Notes: generated from the sequence alone by a model not told the origin. 10,965 nt of DNA from DATMER01 sp036266195 (GCA_036266195.1 DATANP010000350.1:1-10965); one strand, 5' to 3'. Shown: positions 1 through 6,550, numbered from the stretch's first letter. Made by a program: numbers and translations.

Positions 1-322
1 AGTCGGGCCGCTTCCGGTCGAGCAGGCTCCAGACGAGCGTGATGGCCGCGGCCAGCAGCAGGCGGAAGAAGAAGTCGGCCCAGTCGTGCGCGGTGTCGCC
101 GCTGCCGGACGGGTGCTGGATGACTTCGTGGCCGAAGACGAGGCGGCCCATCCAGAGGATCCCCTTTTCCCAGAGATTGAAGACAGGGCCGAGAGGCTTC
201 ATGGCGTACGGGATGTAGTACAGCGGGAACGGGAAGTTGAAGAGAACCAGATAGGAGAAGAGATAGCGGAACAGCATCCGCTTCCCGGCACCCCATTCGG
301 GCTTGACGTCGTTCGGTTCCAT
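1..322 (-). CDS. Multi-pass membrane protein, DoxX-like (N-terminal part, cut by window edge)
   Basis: An open frame runs from an ATG at 322 leftwards off the window without a stop, giving about 107 residues (MEPNDVKPEWGAGKRM...). A GAGGAG ribosome binding site lies about 8 nt upstream. A hydrophobic, aromatic-rich segment (residues ~16-38, RYLFSYLVLFNFPFPLYYI) and a second near residues ~85-101 (FFFRLLLAAAITLVWSLL) look like membrane helices; the second is followed by the basic stop-transfer LDRKR. The 'GSGDT...' then 'VWSLLDRKR' layout resembles, from memory, the start of roughly 400-residue uncharacterised membrane proteins often labelled DoxX-like. Function is unknown. The gene is divergent from the DUF481 gene, separated by 116 nt. 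The coding call is firm; the family is tentative. Confidence 0.8.
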   Translation of the reverse strand, partial: MEPNDVKPEWGAGKRMLFRYLFSYLVLFNFPFPLYYIPYAMKPLGPVFNLWEKGILWMGRLVFGHEVIQHPSGSGDTAHDWADFFFRLLLAAAITLVWSLLDRKRPD

Positions 323-346
323 GCCCCGGCTCCTCGTGAGGACTCC

Positions 347-352
347 ATTGTA
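347..352 (-). promoter_or_regulatory. Possible -10 element for the leftward membrane-protein gene
   Basis: The minus strand reads TACAAT here, one mismatch from TATAAT and 24 nt before the ATG at 322. No convincing -35 hexamer lies 16-18 nt upstream; the nearest TTG-type hexamer (TTGGGC) is about 21 nt away. It is a weak candidate based only on the hexamer and its position. Confidence 0.25.
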
Positions 353-438
353 CGACGGGGACGGCCACGACGGGCCCAACGCTCCGCGCGTCTCCTCCGT
401 ATACCCGGACAGGCAGTCTCGACGGAAGAGGAGAGGGC

Positions 439-1182
439 ATGCGCGCAAGGCGTGTCGTGGAATGGGCGTTCTTTCTTATGAGTCTGGCGTCTCCGGTCCT
501 GGCCCAGAAGCAGCCCAACTGGGACCTGAAGCTCGGCCTGTCGTACCTCGCGACGAGCGGCAACACCGACACCTCGTCGGCCGGGTTCGACGCCCGCTAC
601 GTCCAGGACTGGAAGCTCTGGGGCCTGGAGGCCACGGCCGCCGCGGTGAGGGCCACCCGCAACGACCGCAAGACGGCCGAGAGCTACAACGCCCAGGCGC
701 GTGGCCGGCGCCGGATCCGGGACGGCACGGAGATGACCTTCGGCGCGCGCGGCGAGCGCAACCGGTTCGCGGGCATCGACTCGCGCACCATCCTCGACAC
801 GAGCCTTCTGCGGCCCCTGTTCCGGTCCGTGAAGTGGAAGCTCCAGAGCCTGACCGGCCTTTCCTGGACGCGCGAGGACTCGCGCGGCCGGAAGCGCCGG
901 AAGGACTCGTTCGGCGGCCTTGTCCAGGTGCAGGCGAACGGCAAGCTCTCGCCCACGTCCGAGCTGACCGCGCAGGCCACCTGGTATCCGAACCTGGAGC
1001 GCCGCAAGAACTATCGGCTCCACGGCCAAGCGAGCCTCCAGGCCCAGCTCAACCGGCACCTGGGGCTGCGTCTTGCCTGCGACGTCAAGTACGACAACGA
1101 GCCGGTGCGCGGGTTCCAGCGGACCGACACGAGCACGACCGTCTCCCTCGTGGTCCAACTCGGCCGGAAGAGCGGGGTCTGA
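439..1182 (+). CDS. DUF481-family outer-membrane beta-barrel protein (YdiY-like)
   Basis: A 247-residue protein with a signal peptide (basic MRARR, hydrophobic core, likely cut after PVLA at residue 22). The mature start, NWDLKLGLSYLATSGNTDTSS, is the usual opening of DUF481 ('salt-induced outer membrane protein') proteins: a first strand followed by a GNT/S motif. The rest alternates aromatic/hydrophobic with charged or polar residues as expected of antiparallel barrel strands, and the length fits the family. The ATG at 439 is chosen because GAGGAGAGG lies just upstream and because the internal ATG at 478 would remove the signal peptide. The molecular function of the family is not established. 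The stop lies 1 nt from the convergent stop of the last pilin gene. Arginine is unusually abundant. Confidence 0.85.
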   Translation: MRARRVVEWAFFLMSLASPVLAQKQPNWDLKLGLSYLATSGNTDTSSAGFDARYVQDWKLWGLEATAAAVRATRNDRKTAESYNAQARGRRRIRDGTEMTFGARGERNRFAGIDSRTILDTSLLRPLFRSVKWKLQSLTGLSWTREDSRGRKRRKDSFGGLVQVQANGKLSPTSELTAQATWYPNLERRKNYRLHGQASLQAQLNRHLGLRLACDVKYDNEPVRGFQRTDTSTTVSLVVQLGRKSGV

Positions 1183-1183
1183 T

Positions 1184-1579
1184 CTATTCCTCCGTCACCA
1201 TCCGCCACTGGACCACCCGGGCGGTCTGGCCGGGCGGTCGGAGGACGCCGGCCTCGACGACCCGCTCCCGGCCGGCGTAGCTCGCGGTGGCCGTGATCTC
1301 GAATTGAACCCCGGAGATCGGATGGACCTCGTTCTCCAGCGTGCCGCCGCCGAAGGTATGCCGAGGGGTGCCGCGGAAGGCCGCATCCTCGGAGAGGCGG
1401 GCGAGGGCTTCAGCGAGCGCGGCGTCGGAGAGCGCGGTCAGCGTGAGTGAGCGGGACTCGCGCTGGACGAGGCGCATGCGGAGCTGGAGCGAGGCCGCCA
1501 CCAGGGCCAGAGCCACGGAGAGCAGGAGCAGCGCGAGCAGGGCTCCCGGCAGCGCGAAGCCGTCTTCCCTGCGGATCAC
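1184..1579 (-). CDS. Prepilin-like minor pilin lacking Glu5 (PilX/GspK-like)
   Basis: A 131-residue product starting at GTG 1579, whose GTGA overlaps the TGA of the upstream pilin gene by 4 nt (translational coupling). The frame is open further upstream, but the short leader REDG followed by FALPGALLALLLLSVAL fits a type III (prepilin) signal with cleavage after Gly7. After cleavage, position +5 is Gly rather than the usual Glu. A missing Glu5 is typical of GspK and seen in some PilX proteins, which cap or initiate the pilus or pseudopilus tip. The remainder is a short globular domain (LSDAALAEALARL helix, then strands). As the last gene of the run it meets the DUF481 gene tail to tail. No PilY1 or major pilin gene follows, so the PilX name rests on order and motif only. 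Confidence 0.8.
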   Translation of the reverse strand: MIRREDGFALPGALLALLLLSVALALVAASLQLRMRLVQRESRSLTLTALSDAALAEALARLSEDAAFRGTPRHTFGGGTLENEVHPISGVQFEITATASYAGRERVVEAGVLRPPGQTARVVQWRMVTEE

Positions 1580-2094
1580 CAGGAGAGCCCCAGACCGGCG
1601 CCGCGCGGAGCCACGAGGATGGATTCGACCCGCTCCTCCGAGACCGGACCGCGCTGGCTCGGCATCTGAGGCAGCACGCCGGCTCGGAGCCGGCTCCGGC
1701 GGTTGCCGATTGTCACCAGGAGCAGCCGCGGGCCGATCGCGCCGCACGACCATTGGGTGACGCCGCGCAGAGCCGGGGACGAGCCCCGGATCACACCATG
1801 CTGATCGAGGACGGTCCGGCGAAGCTCTCGTCCATCGCGTTCGTAGACGACCGTGCCCGCGGGGTGTCCAAGCAGGTAGAGCCGATCCTCGACGACGTCG
1901 AAGCCTCCGGAAGCCCGCACGTCGCCGCGGATCCGGGCCAGGACGAGCGGCATGGGAGCATCGGTCTGCTCGGCCGCGGCGGCGGTGAGCATCTGCGACG
2001 ACTCCATGAGGAGCTGCGCGGTCAGGCCGAGCGCCAGAGAGACCAGGACGAGCGCGATCAGCAGCTCCAGGAGAGCGAAGCCCCGCTGTCTCAT
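1576..2094 (-). CDS. Prepilin-like minor pilin (PilW-like)
   Basis: A 172-residue protein. The ATG at 2094 overlaps the preceding stop in an ATGA junction. The N-terminus MRQRG followed by FALLELLIALVLVSLALGL is a textbook prepilin signal: short basic leader, cleavage after Gly5, Glu at mature position 5, and a hydrophobic helix that anchors in the inner membrane and then packs in the filament. Next come SSQMLTAAAAEQTD, typical of the N-terminal helix, and a globular domain with a 'DVVEDRLYLLGHPAGTVVYERDG' stretch like those of PilW proteins that vet DNA or surface contacts. It is shorter than many PilW proteins (often over 250 residues, from memory). It sits between PilV- and PilX-like genes, the usual order in minor-pilin operons. 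Confidence 0.85.
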   Translation of the reverse strand: MRQRGFALLELLIALVLVSLALGLTAQLLMESSQMLTAAAAEQTDAPMPLVLARIRGDVRASGGFDVVEDRLYLLGHPAGTVVYERDGRELRRTVLDQHGVIRGSSPALRGVTQWSCGAIGPRLLLVTIGNRRSRLRAGVLPQMPSQRGPVSEERVESILVAPRGAGLGLSW

Positions 2095-2462
2095 TCCGGA
2101 GGGCTCCAGATGAGAGTTTCCACTTTTTTCTCGAAATCCTTGCCTTGAATCCGCCAGAGCGCGCGGACCGTCACGTGATAGAGGCCGGCCGGAGCGTCGG
2201 TCTCGGGCTGGACGTCGACCCAGAGGCTCGGCTGTCCCGGGCTCGGCGCAAGATGGATCGACTGGAGAGGCATGACCCCGGAGCGCATGGCCTCGACCGT
2301 GGACTCGATCTCGCGCAGGGCCACGTGCTGGGCGTCGAGGCGCTTGACGATTCCGGGTTGCTGCTGGATGAGCGGCAGGCCCATCAGGAGGGCGACGCTG
2401 AGGACGAGGAGAGCGATGAGGCTTTCGACCAGGCTGAAGCCGGATGTGAGGCGGGGCGGCAT
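2091..2462 (-). CDS. Prepilin-like minor pilin (PilV-like)
   Basis: A 123-residue protein with leader MPPRLTSG, cut before FSLVESLIALLVLSVALLMG: Phe1, Glu5 and a hydrophobic helix are all present. The FSLVESLIALLVLSV pattern is characteristic of PilV/GspI-type minor pilins. The downstream domain contains HVALREIESTVEAMRSG and a closing strand (YHVTVRALWRIQGK...). The start at 2462 has a GAGGA ribosome binding site that lies inside a perfect inverted repeat (2468-2486). The stop overlaps the PilW-like start. It is the first pilin of a three-pilin set and lies 45 nt after the TM2/LiaF-like gene, the largest gap in this co-directional run. Confidence 0.87.
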   Translation of the reverse strand: MPPRLTSGFSLVESLIALLVLSVALLMGLPLIQQQPGIVKRLDAQHVALREIESTVEAMRSGVMPLQSIHLAPSPGQPSLWVDVQPETDAPAGLYHVTVRALWRIQGKDFEKKVETLIWSPPE

Positions 2463-2467
2463 GGCAT

Positions 2468-2486
2468 CCTCGGGACTTGCCCGAGG
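2468..2486 (-). promoter_or_regulatory. Inverted repeat covering the PilV-like gene's ribosome binding site
   Basis: Two perfect 7-bp arms (CCTCGGG and CCCGAGG) flank a 5-nt loop. In the leftward mRNA the 3' arm contains the GAGG of the Shine-Dalgarno sequence, 5 nt before the ATG at 2462. A folded hairpin would therefore occlude ribosome entry to the first pilin gene. It could instead be a 3' processing hairpin for the upstream membrane-protein gene. No T-run follows, so an intrinsic terminator is unlikely. The regulatory role is inference. Confidence 0.45.
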
Positions 2487-2507
2487 GTACCATGCCGCGG
2501 GGAAGAC

Positions 2508-3071
2508 TCAACTCTCTTCGGTCGTCTTTCGCCGGTCCTTGAGCGAGGCCACGATCAGCCACACGCCGACCGCGACGATCGTCAGCGGCCAGAGGTCGTA
2601 CAGCCACCGGAGGTCGATCTGGACGTACTGGTCGAGGAAGGCGATGATGCCGAGCGCCGTCAGGATGACCCCGGCCACCAGGCCGCCCTGGCCGGCCCGC
2701 GGCCGCTGCGGCGTGTCGAGCAGGCCCAGGTCCTGGGTGTAGCCGAAGTTGATGAGCGCCGCCTGCCGGTAGGCGTCCAGGATGCTGAAGACCCAGAAGA
2801 ACACGAGGCTCATCCCGGTGAACGGATTGCCGTGGTGATCCATCATGTTCATCAGGCTGGCCACGATCAGGAACTGGATCAGGCCGCGCAGGTAGAGGCC
2901 GTTGTAGACGTTCCCCATCCCCGGGAAGGCCGACAGGATGGCGGCCAGGAACGGGATCTTCTGATGGATCGGGTCGCGCACGGCGCGGGCCTGGGCCGCG
3001 GACGCCGGCGGGACCGGAGCGGATTCGGGATATGGCGGCTGCCAGGAGGCATCGGAAGGGGCGGGGCTCAT
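2508..3071 (-). CDS. Membrane protein with TM2-like and LiaF/DUF5668-like segments
   Basis: A 187-residue protein. A proline/alanine-rich cytoplasmic-type N-terminus (~35 residues) precedes KIPFLAAILSAFPGMGNVYNGLYLRGLIQFL, which has the 'LS.FPG.G..Y.G...RG' character of TM2-like domains. A helix near 82-100 follows (MSLVFFWVFSILDAYRQA). A C-terminal pair of helices (GGLVAGVILTALGIIAFLDQYV and WLYDLWPLTIVAVGVWLIVASL) matches the LiaF transmembrane/DUF5668 pattern, ending in a basic tail. About five membrane helices are expected. It starts 1 nt after the anti-sigma stop (TGACATG) with GAAGGAG as ribosome binding site. The LiaF family takes part in cell-envelope stress sensing, and the sigma/anti-sigma context is compatible with a sensing or accessory role, but this is inferred. 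Confidence 0.8.
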   Translation of the reverse strand: MSPAPSDASWQPPYPESAPVPPASAAQARAVRDPIHQKIPFLAAILSAFPGMGNVYNGLYLRGLIQFLIVASLMNMMDHHGNPFTGMSLVFFWVFSILDAYRQAALINFGYTQDLGLLDTPQRPRAGQGGLVAGVILTALGIIAFLDQYVQIDLRWLYDLWPLTIVAVGVWLIVASLKDRRKTTEES

Positions 3072-3072
3072 G

Positions 3073-3675
3073 TCATTCTCCTTCGTGGCGATCGTTCAGG
3101 AAGTCGAGAGAGAACAGCGACTTCCGCATTTCGTCCAGCTCGGTCAGCGACTGTTCGACGGTATTCCGGGTGGCGCCGTAGCGCTCCCGGACGGCGGACT
3201 TCAAATGATCGAGGCGCCGGAGGCCGCGGTCCTCCACGCTTTCGATGGCCTGCTCGACCCGCGGGCGGACGGCGCGGTCCACGCTCCGGGTCAGGGCTCC
3301 GGCGGCTTCGACGGGGTTGCCCATCAGGGCTCCCATCAGGACCGCCAGCAGATAGCTGGCCGCCATGGCGTAGCGCGAGCTGCGCACCCAGGCCGGCAGC
3401 GGCGGCGGCTCCTGATGCCGGCTCATTCGCCGAAGGCGGTCCCGGAGCTGCGGGGGCATCGGCGCCTGCGGCATCGGGAACCGGGGAGCGTCGTCGGCCG
3501 CGGCGCCGGGGATCACCCGGAGCTTCGAGCGCAGCCCGGCCGGCATCGGGATCCTCTTCGCGGCCCTCTCCAGGGCGGCGGCGTAGGCGGCGCAGGCCGC
3601 GCAGGCCGCCCGGTGAGGATGATGGATTCCGGGGGTGAACTCGGTCCGGAAGCGGCGGCAGCCCGGCTTCAGCAT
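3073..3675 (-). CDS. Zinc-finger anti-sigma factor with single membrane helix
   Basis: A 200-residue protein. Near the N-terminus, Cys6 plus His21-x3-Cys25-x2-Cys28 form the ZAS anti-sigma zinc motif (HRAACAAC), which in this family clamps the cognate ECF sigma factor. A Pro-rich linker leads to one transmembrane helix at about 102-119 (YAMAASYLLAVLMGALMG). The C-terminal ~80 residues are highly charged and probably helical or coiled (RSVDRAVRPRVEQAIESVED; TRNTVEQSLTELDEMRKSL), giving a likely extracytoplasmic sensor part without a recognised domain. The ATG at 3675 overlaps the sigma stop by 7 nt, so the two are translationally coupled. The frame stays open upstream, but that part is only a shadow of the sigma gene. 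Signal and release mechanism are unknown. Confidence 0.87.
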   Translation of the reverse strand: MLKPGCRRFRTEFTPGIHHPHRAACAACAAYAAALERAAKRIPMPAGLRSKLRVIPGAAADDAPRFPMPQAPMPPQLRDRLRRMSRHQEPPPLPAWVRSSRYAMAASYLLAVLMGALMGNPVEAAGALTRSVDRAVRPRVEQAIESVEDRGLRRLDHLKSAVRERYGATRNTVEQSLTELDEMRKSLFSLDFLNDRHEGE

Positions 3676-4283
3676 GGCGACGCCTCCAGGGCCGGCGATC
3701 CGGCGCGCTCCGTCCAGCGGCCCCGGAACCGGGCCTGCACCCGGTCCGCGACCTCGACACGGGCGCGGTGAAGCCTCGACTTCACCGTGCCCATCGGGAT
3801 CTCCAGAAAGGCCGACACCTCCTCCAGGCTCAATCCCTGGAGATCGCGCAGCAGCACCACCTCGGCCATGTCCTCCGGCATCTCGCGGAGGACGGCGTGG
3901 ACGGCCTCGACCTCCTCGCGCCATTGGGCTTCGGCATGGATGTCGTCGCCGGCCGGCACGTGGGCCAGGATCTCGTCCGAGACCCGCAGCGAGCGCCGCT
4001 CCTGGCGGTTGCGGCGGTAGTGGTCGATACACAGGTTGCGCGACAGGCGGAGCGCCCAGGAGATCAGCGGGCAGTCGCCGCGGTACTGGCGGAGGTTCGT
4101 GTAGAGCCGCAGGAAGATCTCCTGCGTGAGGTCCTCCGCCTCCTCCCGGTTGCCCGCGAAGTGGAGGGCGAGGTTGTAGAGCCGGTCGCCGTACTGCTCC
4201 ACGAGCTCGTCCCACGCGTCCCCGTGCCCGGCGGCGGCGCGCCGGGCGAGGATCAGGTCGGGGGAGGAGACGGGGGCGATCAT
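3669..4283 (-). CDS. ECF-family RNA polymerase sigma factor (RpoE-like)
   Basis: A 204-residue protein. The region 2 signature spans roughly residues 18-90 (DAWDELVEQYGDRLYNLAL, then EEAEDLTQEIFLRLY and ISWALRLSRNLCIDHYRR). Region 4 spans about 128-185 (REMPEDMAEVVLLRDLQGLS, then LEEVSAFLEIPMGTVKSRLHRAR), the -35-reading helix-turn-helix. There is no region 1.1 or 3, as expected of group 4 (ECF) sigma factors. The ATG at 4283 is preferred over the in-frame GTG at 4295 because GAGAG lies just upstream and because the candidate promoter would start transcription almost at 4295. It is followed directly by its anti-sigma factor and heads the leftward run ending in three minor pilins, which are candidate targets. 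Confidence 0.92.
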   Translation of the reverse strand: MIAPVSSPDLILARRAAAGHGDAWDELVEQYGDRLYNLALHFAGNREEAEDLTQEIFLRLYTNLRQYRGDCPLISWALRLSRNLCIDHYRRNRQERRSLRVSDEILAHVPAGDDIHAEAQWREEVEAVHAVLREMPEDMAEVVLLRDLQGLSLEEVSAFLEIPMGTVKSRLHRARVEVADRVQARFRGRWTERAGSPALEASPC

Positions 4284-4303
4284 GGTGGCTCTCACTCATC
4301 CAA

Positions 4304-4330
4304 GACGAGAGGTCGGGGAAAAAGGTTCTC
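4304..4330 (-). promoter_or_regulatory. Candidate autoregulatory ECF-type promoter
   Basis: On the minus strand, GAGAACC (4330-4324) is followed after 16 nt by CGTC (4307-4304). An AAC-containing -35 and a CGTC -10 at this spacing are the usual signature of promoters read by ECF sigma factors. Transcription would begin about 7 nt later, giving a short leader before the ATG at 4283. ECF operons commonly contain such an autoregulated promoter. The call rests on motif and placement only. Confidence 0.4.
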
Positions 4331-4412
4331 GGGGAGAGGAGAGAGCCCCCCTTTTCCTCACTTTCGGTTTCTTCAATAGGTTGATAGCCTGTTGCCTGAA
4401 GGAGGATTGAGG

Positions 4413-5990
4413 ATGCTCCGCTCCACGCTCGTCGTCCTGCTCACCCTCTTGGCCCTGCCGTTGTCCGCCGCGACCGTGCCCACCGGCTTCACCGACGTCT
4501 CGCTCTTCGCCCTCGGATCTCCGACTGCGCTGGCGTTCACGCCGGACGGCCGGCTGCTGGTCACGACCCAGGGCGGCCAGCTCCGGGTCTACAAGGATGG
4601 GGCGCTGCTGGCCACGCCGGCCCTGAGCCTCGGCGCCGGGGTCCTCTGCAGCAATTTCGAGCGCGGCCTCCTAGGCGTGGCCGTCGACCCCGACTTCGCC
4701 TCCAACCGGTTCGTCTACCTCTACTACACGCACGTGGTCGGGGGCGCCTGCATGAACCGGGTCTCCCGTTTCACCTTCGGGACCGGGGACACGATCGATC
4801 CGGCCAGTGAGCTGGTGCTGGTGGACAACATGCCGTCTCCGGCCGGCAACCACAACGCGGGCGACGTCCACTTCGGGCCGGACGGCTACCTCTATATCTC
4901 TGTCGGTGATGGCGGCTGCGACTATGCCAGTCCCACGCAGTGCGGCGGCAACAACGACGCGTCGCGGGACGAGTACATCCTCCTAGGTAAGATCTTGCGC
5001 ATCACGAAGACTGGCGACATCCCGGCCACCAACCCGTTCCAGGGCGCGGGCACGGCGCGCTGCAACGTGACCGGCCAGACCACGGCGGGCAACAAGTGCC
5101 AGGAGACGTTCGCGTGGGGCTTCCGCAACCCGTTCCGCTTCGCCATGAAACCCGATGTGGCGGAGCCGTACTTCTTCATCAACGACGTGGGGCAGGCCGC
5201 CTGGGAGGAGATCGACTTCGGCACCGCCGGGGGCGACTTCGGCTGGAACTGTCGCGAGGGCGCGCACACGAACAGCACCACCGGCAAGTGCTCGCCCACG
5301 CCGCCCGACATGGTCGAGCCGTTCTTCGAGTACCAGCACGGCGGCTTCGTGCCGGGGACGTCGGACAACGACTGCGGATCGATCACCGGCGGCGCCTTCG
5401 TGCCGAACGGCCTCTGGCCGGGCTACGACGACGCCTTCCTGTTCGCGGACTTCAACTGCGGCAAGATCTTCACCATCCGGCAGGGGGCCGGCGGCGTCTG
5501 GACCGCGGTGCGGTTCGCCTCGGGCGCGGGCGGCGTCACGTCCATGATCTTCGGCCCGAACGGGCCCAGCCAGGCGCTCTACTACCTGACGTACGCGGGC
5601 GGCGGCCAGGTCCACCGGGTCTCCTTCGGACCGTTCGATTACAACACCCTCACGCCGTGCCGGCTGGTGGACACCCGCTCGGCCGGACCCGCGCTGGCCG
5701 CCGGCTCGACCCGGACGTTCAACGCCGCCGGATCGTGCGGGATTCCGGCCACGGCGAGCACGATCGCCGTCAACGTGACGGTGATCGGAGCCTCCAGCTC
5801 CGGCAATCTCCAGATGTGGCCGGCCGGGACCCCGGCGCCGGCCACGAGCGTGATCAGCTTCCAGGCCGGTCAGACGCGCGCCAACAACGCCTTCGTGACG
5901 CTGGGAGCGTCCGGGAGCTTCTCGGTCTTTGCCGGCTTCCCGACCGGCAGCGCCCATCTCGTGGTGGACGTGGTCGGTTGGTTTGAATAG
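4413..5990 (+). CDS. Secreted PQQ-type glucose/sorbosone dehydrogenase-like protein with C-terminal beta module
   Basis: A 525-residue protein. The ATG at 4413 follows AAGGAGG by 7 nt; the frame is open back to a TTG at 4392. A signal peptide (MLRSTLVVLLTLLALPLSAA) precedes a six-bladed propeller of the GSDH family: LAFTPDGRLLVTTQGGQLRVY, then ERGLLGVAVDPDF, then NHNAGDVHFGPDGYLYISVG with His147 at the position of the catalytic base of soluble glucose dehydrogenase, then GFRNPFRF with Arg238-Asn239 as probable PQQ contacts. Such enzymes oxidise sugars in the periplasm or outside the cell, but substrate and cofactor are not proven here. Many paired cysteines suggest disulfides. From about residue 410, TPCRLVDTRSAG ... 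VVDVVGWFE is a separate beta-rich module that, from memory, recurs at the C-termini of unrelated exported proteins in such bacteria. Confidence 0.88.
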   Translation: MLRSTLVVLLTLLALPLSAATVPTGFTDVSLFALGSPTALAFTPDGRLLVTTQGGQLRVYKDGALLATPALSLGAGVLCSNFERGLLGVAVDPDFASNRFVYLYYTHVVGGACMNRVSRFTFGTGDTIDPASELVLVDNMPSPAGNHNAGDVHFGPDGYLYISVGDGGCDYASPTQCGGNNDASRDEYILLGKILRITKTGDIPATNPFQGAGTARCNVTGQTTAGNKCQETFAWGFRNPFRFAMKPDVAEPYFFINDVGQAAWEEIDFGTAGGDFGWNCREGAHTNSTTGKCSPTPPDMVEPFFEYQHGGFVPGTSDNDCGSITGGAFVPNGLWPGYDDAFLFADFNCGKIFTIRQGAGGVWTAVRFASGAGGVTSMIFGPNGPSQALYYLTYAGGGQVHRVSFGPFDYNTLTPCRLVDTRSAGPALAAGSTRTFNAAGSCGIPATASTIAVNVTVIGASSSGNLQMWPAGTPAPATSVISFQAGQTRANNAFVTLGASGSFSVFAGFPTGSAHLVVDVVGWFE

Positions 5991-6521
5991 CTAGTTTGCC
6001 GGTCTCTGGGACTTCTTGATGTCGGCCACGAGCGTCGTTACCGCCTGGCCGAGCAGTGGATCGCGGAGCCCGGCGGCCTGGGCCTGGGTCAGGGCCTGGT
6101 CCTCGGGCACGCCTTTCTCCAGGACGAGCCACGAGTAGTAGAGGGCGCCCGCCCGGTTGCCGGTGCTGCAATGGAGGATCGCCGGCCGCTCGGCCTCGCG
6201 CAGCATCATCAGGAAGAAGAGCACCTTGGACTGCGTGAGGGTGTCGGGCGTCACCTCGACGTTCGTGTAGGCCATCTTCGCCTTGCCGGCGACCTTCTCC
6301 TCGTCGAAGCCCCGGTTCTCGTCCCGGCTGCGCAGGTCGATCACGGTGTGATAGCCCGCCTTGCCCGCCGCCTTGATCTGCGCGGCCGTGGGCTGGCCGG
6401 TGATGAGCAGCCCCGGCTCGGCCTCGACGGCGTTGGTGATGCCGAGCCCGGGTGATTGGGCCATCACCGGGGTTGCCAGGAGCAGGCCTGCCAGGAGCGC
6501 ACACTTCCATGCCGGGGACAT
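5991..6521 (-). CDS. Exported DUF442 (beta-lactamase-hydrolase-like) phosphatase/rhodanese-fold protein
   Basis: A 176-residue protein from the ATG at 6521, with AGGAGG 6 nt upstream. A signal peptide (MSPAWKCALLAGLLLATPVMA) is likely cut before QSPG. The mature part follows the DUF442/BLH plan: 'LLITGQPTAAQIKAAGKAGYHTVIDLRSRDENRG', then the active loop HCSTGNRAG with Cys118 and Arg123. Arg is at Cys+5, as in DUF442 and rhodanese-like CxxGxR loops, rather than Cys+6 as in classical CX5R tyrosine phosphatases. The chemistry could be phosphatase or sulfur transfer. It is unusual for its export. It follows the release-factor-like gene by 29 nt in the same direction, so co-transcription is likely. 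Its stop directly abuts that of the convergent dehydrogenase gene. Confidence 0.86.
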   Translation of the reverse strand: MSPAWKCALLAGLLLATPVMAQSPGLGITNAVEAEPGLLITGQPTAAQIKAAGKAGYHTVIDLRSRDENRGFDEEKVAGKAKMAYTNVEVTPDTLTQSKVLFFLMMLREAERPAILHCSTGNRAGALYYSWLVLEKGVPEDQALTQAQAAGLRDPLLGQAVTTLVADIKKSQRPAN

Positions 6522-6541
6522 CGGAGCCTCCTTTCGCTCCG
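6522..6541 (-). promoter_or_regulatory. Inverted repeat presenting the ribosome binding site of the DUF442 gene
   Basis: Perfect 6-bp arms (CGGAGC/GCTCCG) flank an 8-nt loop that, on the mRNA strand, reads GAAAGGAG. Most of the Shine-Dalgarno sequence is thus in the loop, with its last G in the stem, and the hairpin ends directly at the ATG (6521). It could tune translation or mark a processing point between the two cistrons. Evidence is the symmetry and position only. Confidence 0.35.
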
Positions 6542-6550
6542 GCAAGAGTA

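Noticed and set aside
199..1158. Minus-strand open frame of 319 codons opposite the DUF481 gene
   Set aside because: No recognisable domain, arginine/alanine-rich shadow composition, and it overlaps the membrane-protein start at 322.
2145..3638. Plus-strand open frame of 497 codons
   Set aside because: Antisense to the PilV-like, TM2/LiaF-like and anti-sigma genes, all of which have clear domains; the long frame is a GC-rich shadow.
4284..4295. GTG at 4295 as sigma factor start
   Set aside because: Lacks a spaced ribosome binding site and would lie at the predicted transcription start; the ATG at 4283 is better supported.
6150..6180. Classical CX5R tyrosine phosphatase loop
   Set aside because: The Arg of HCSTGNR is at Cys+5, matching DUF442/rhodanese-type loops rather than CX5R.
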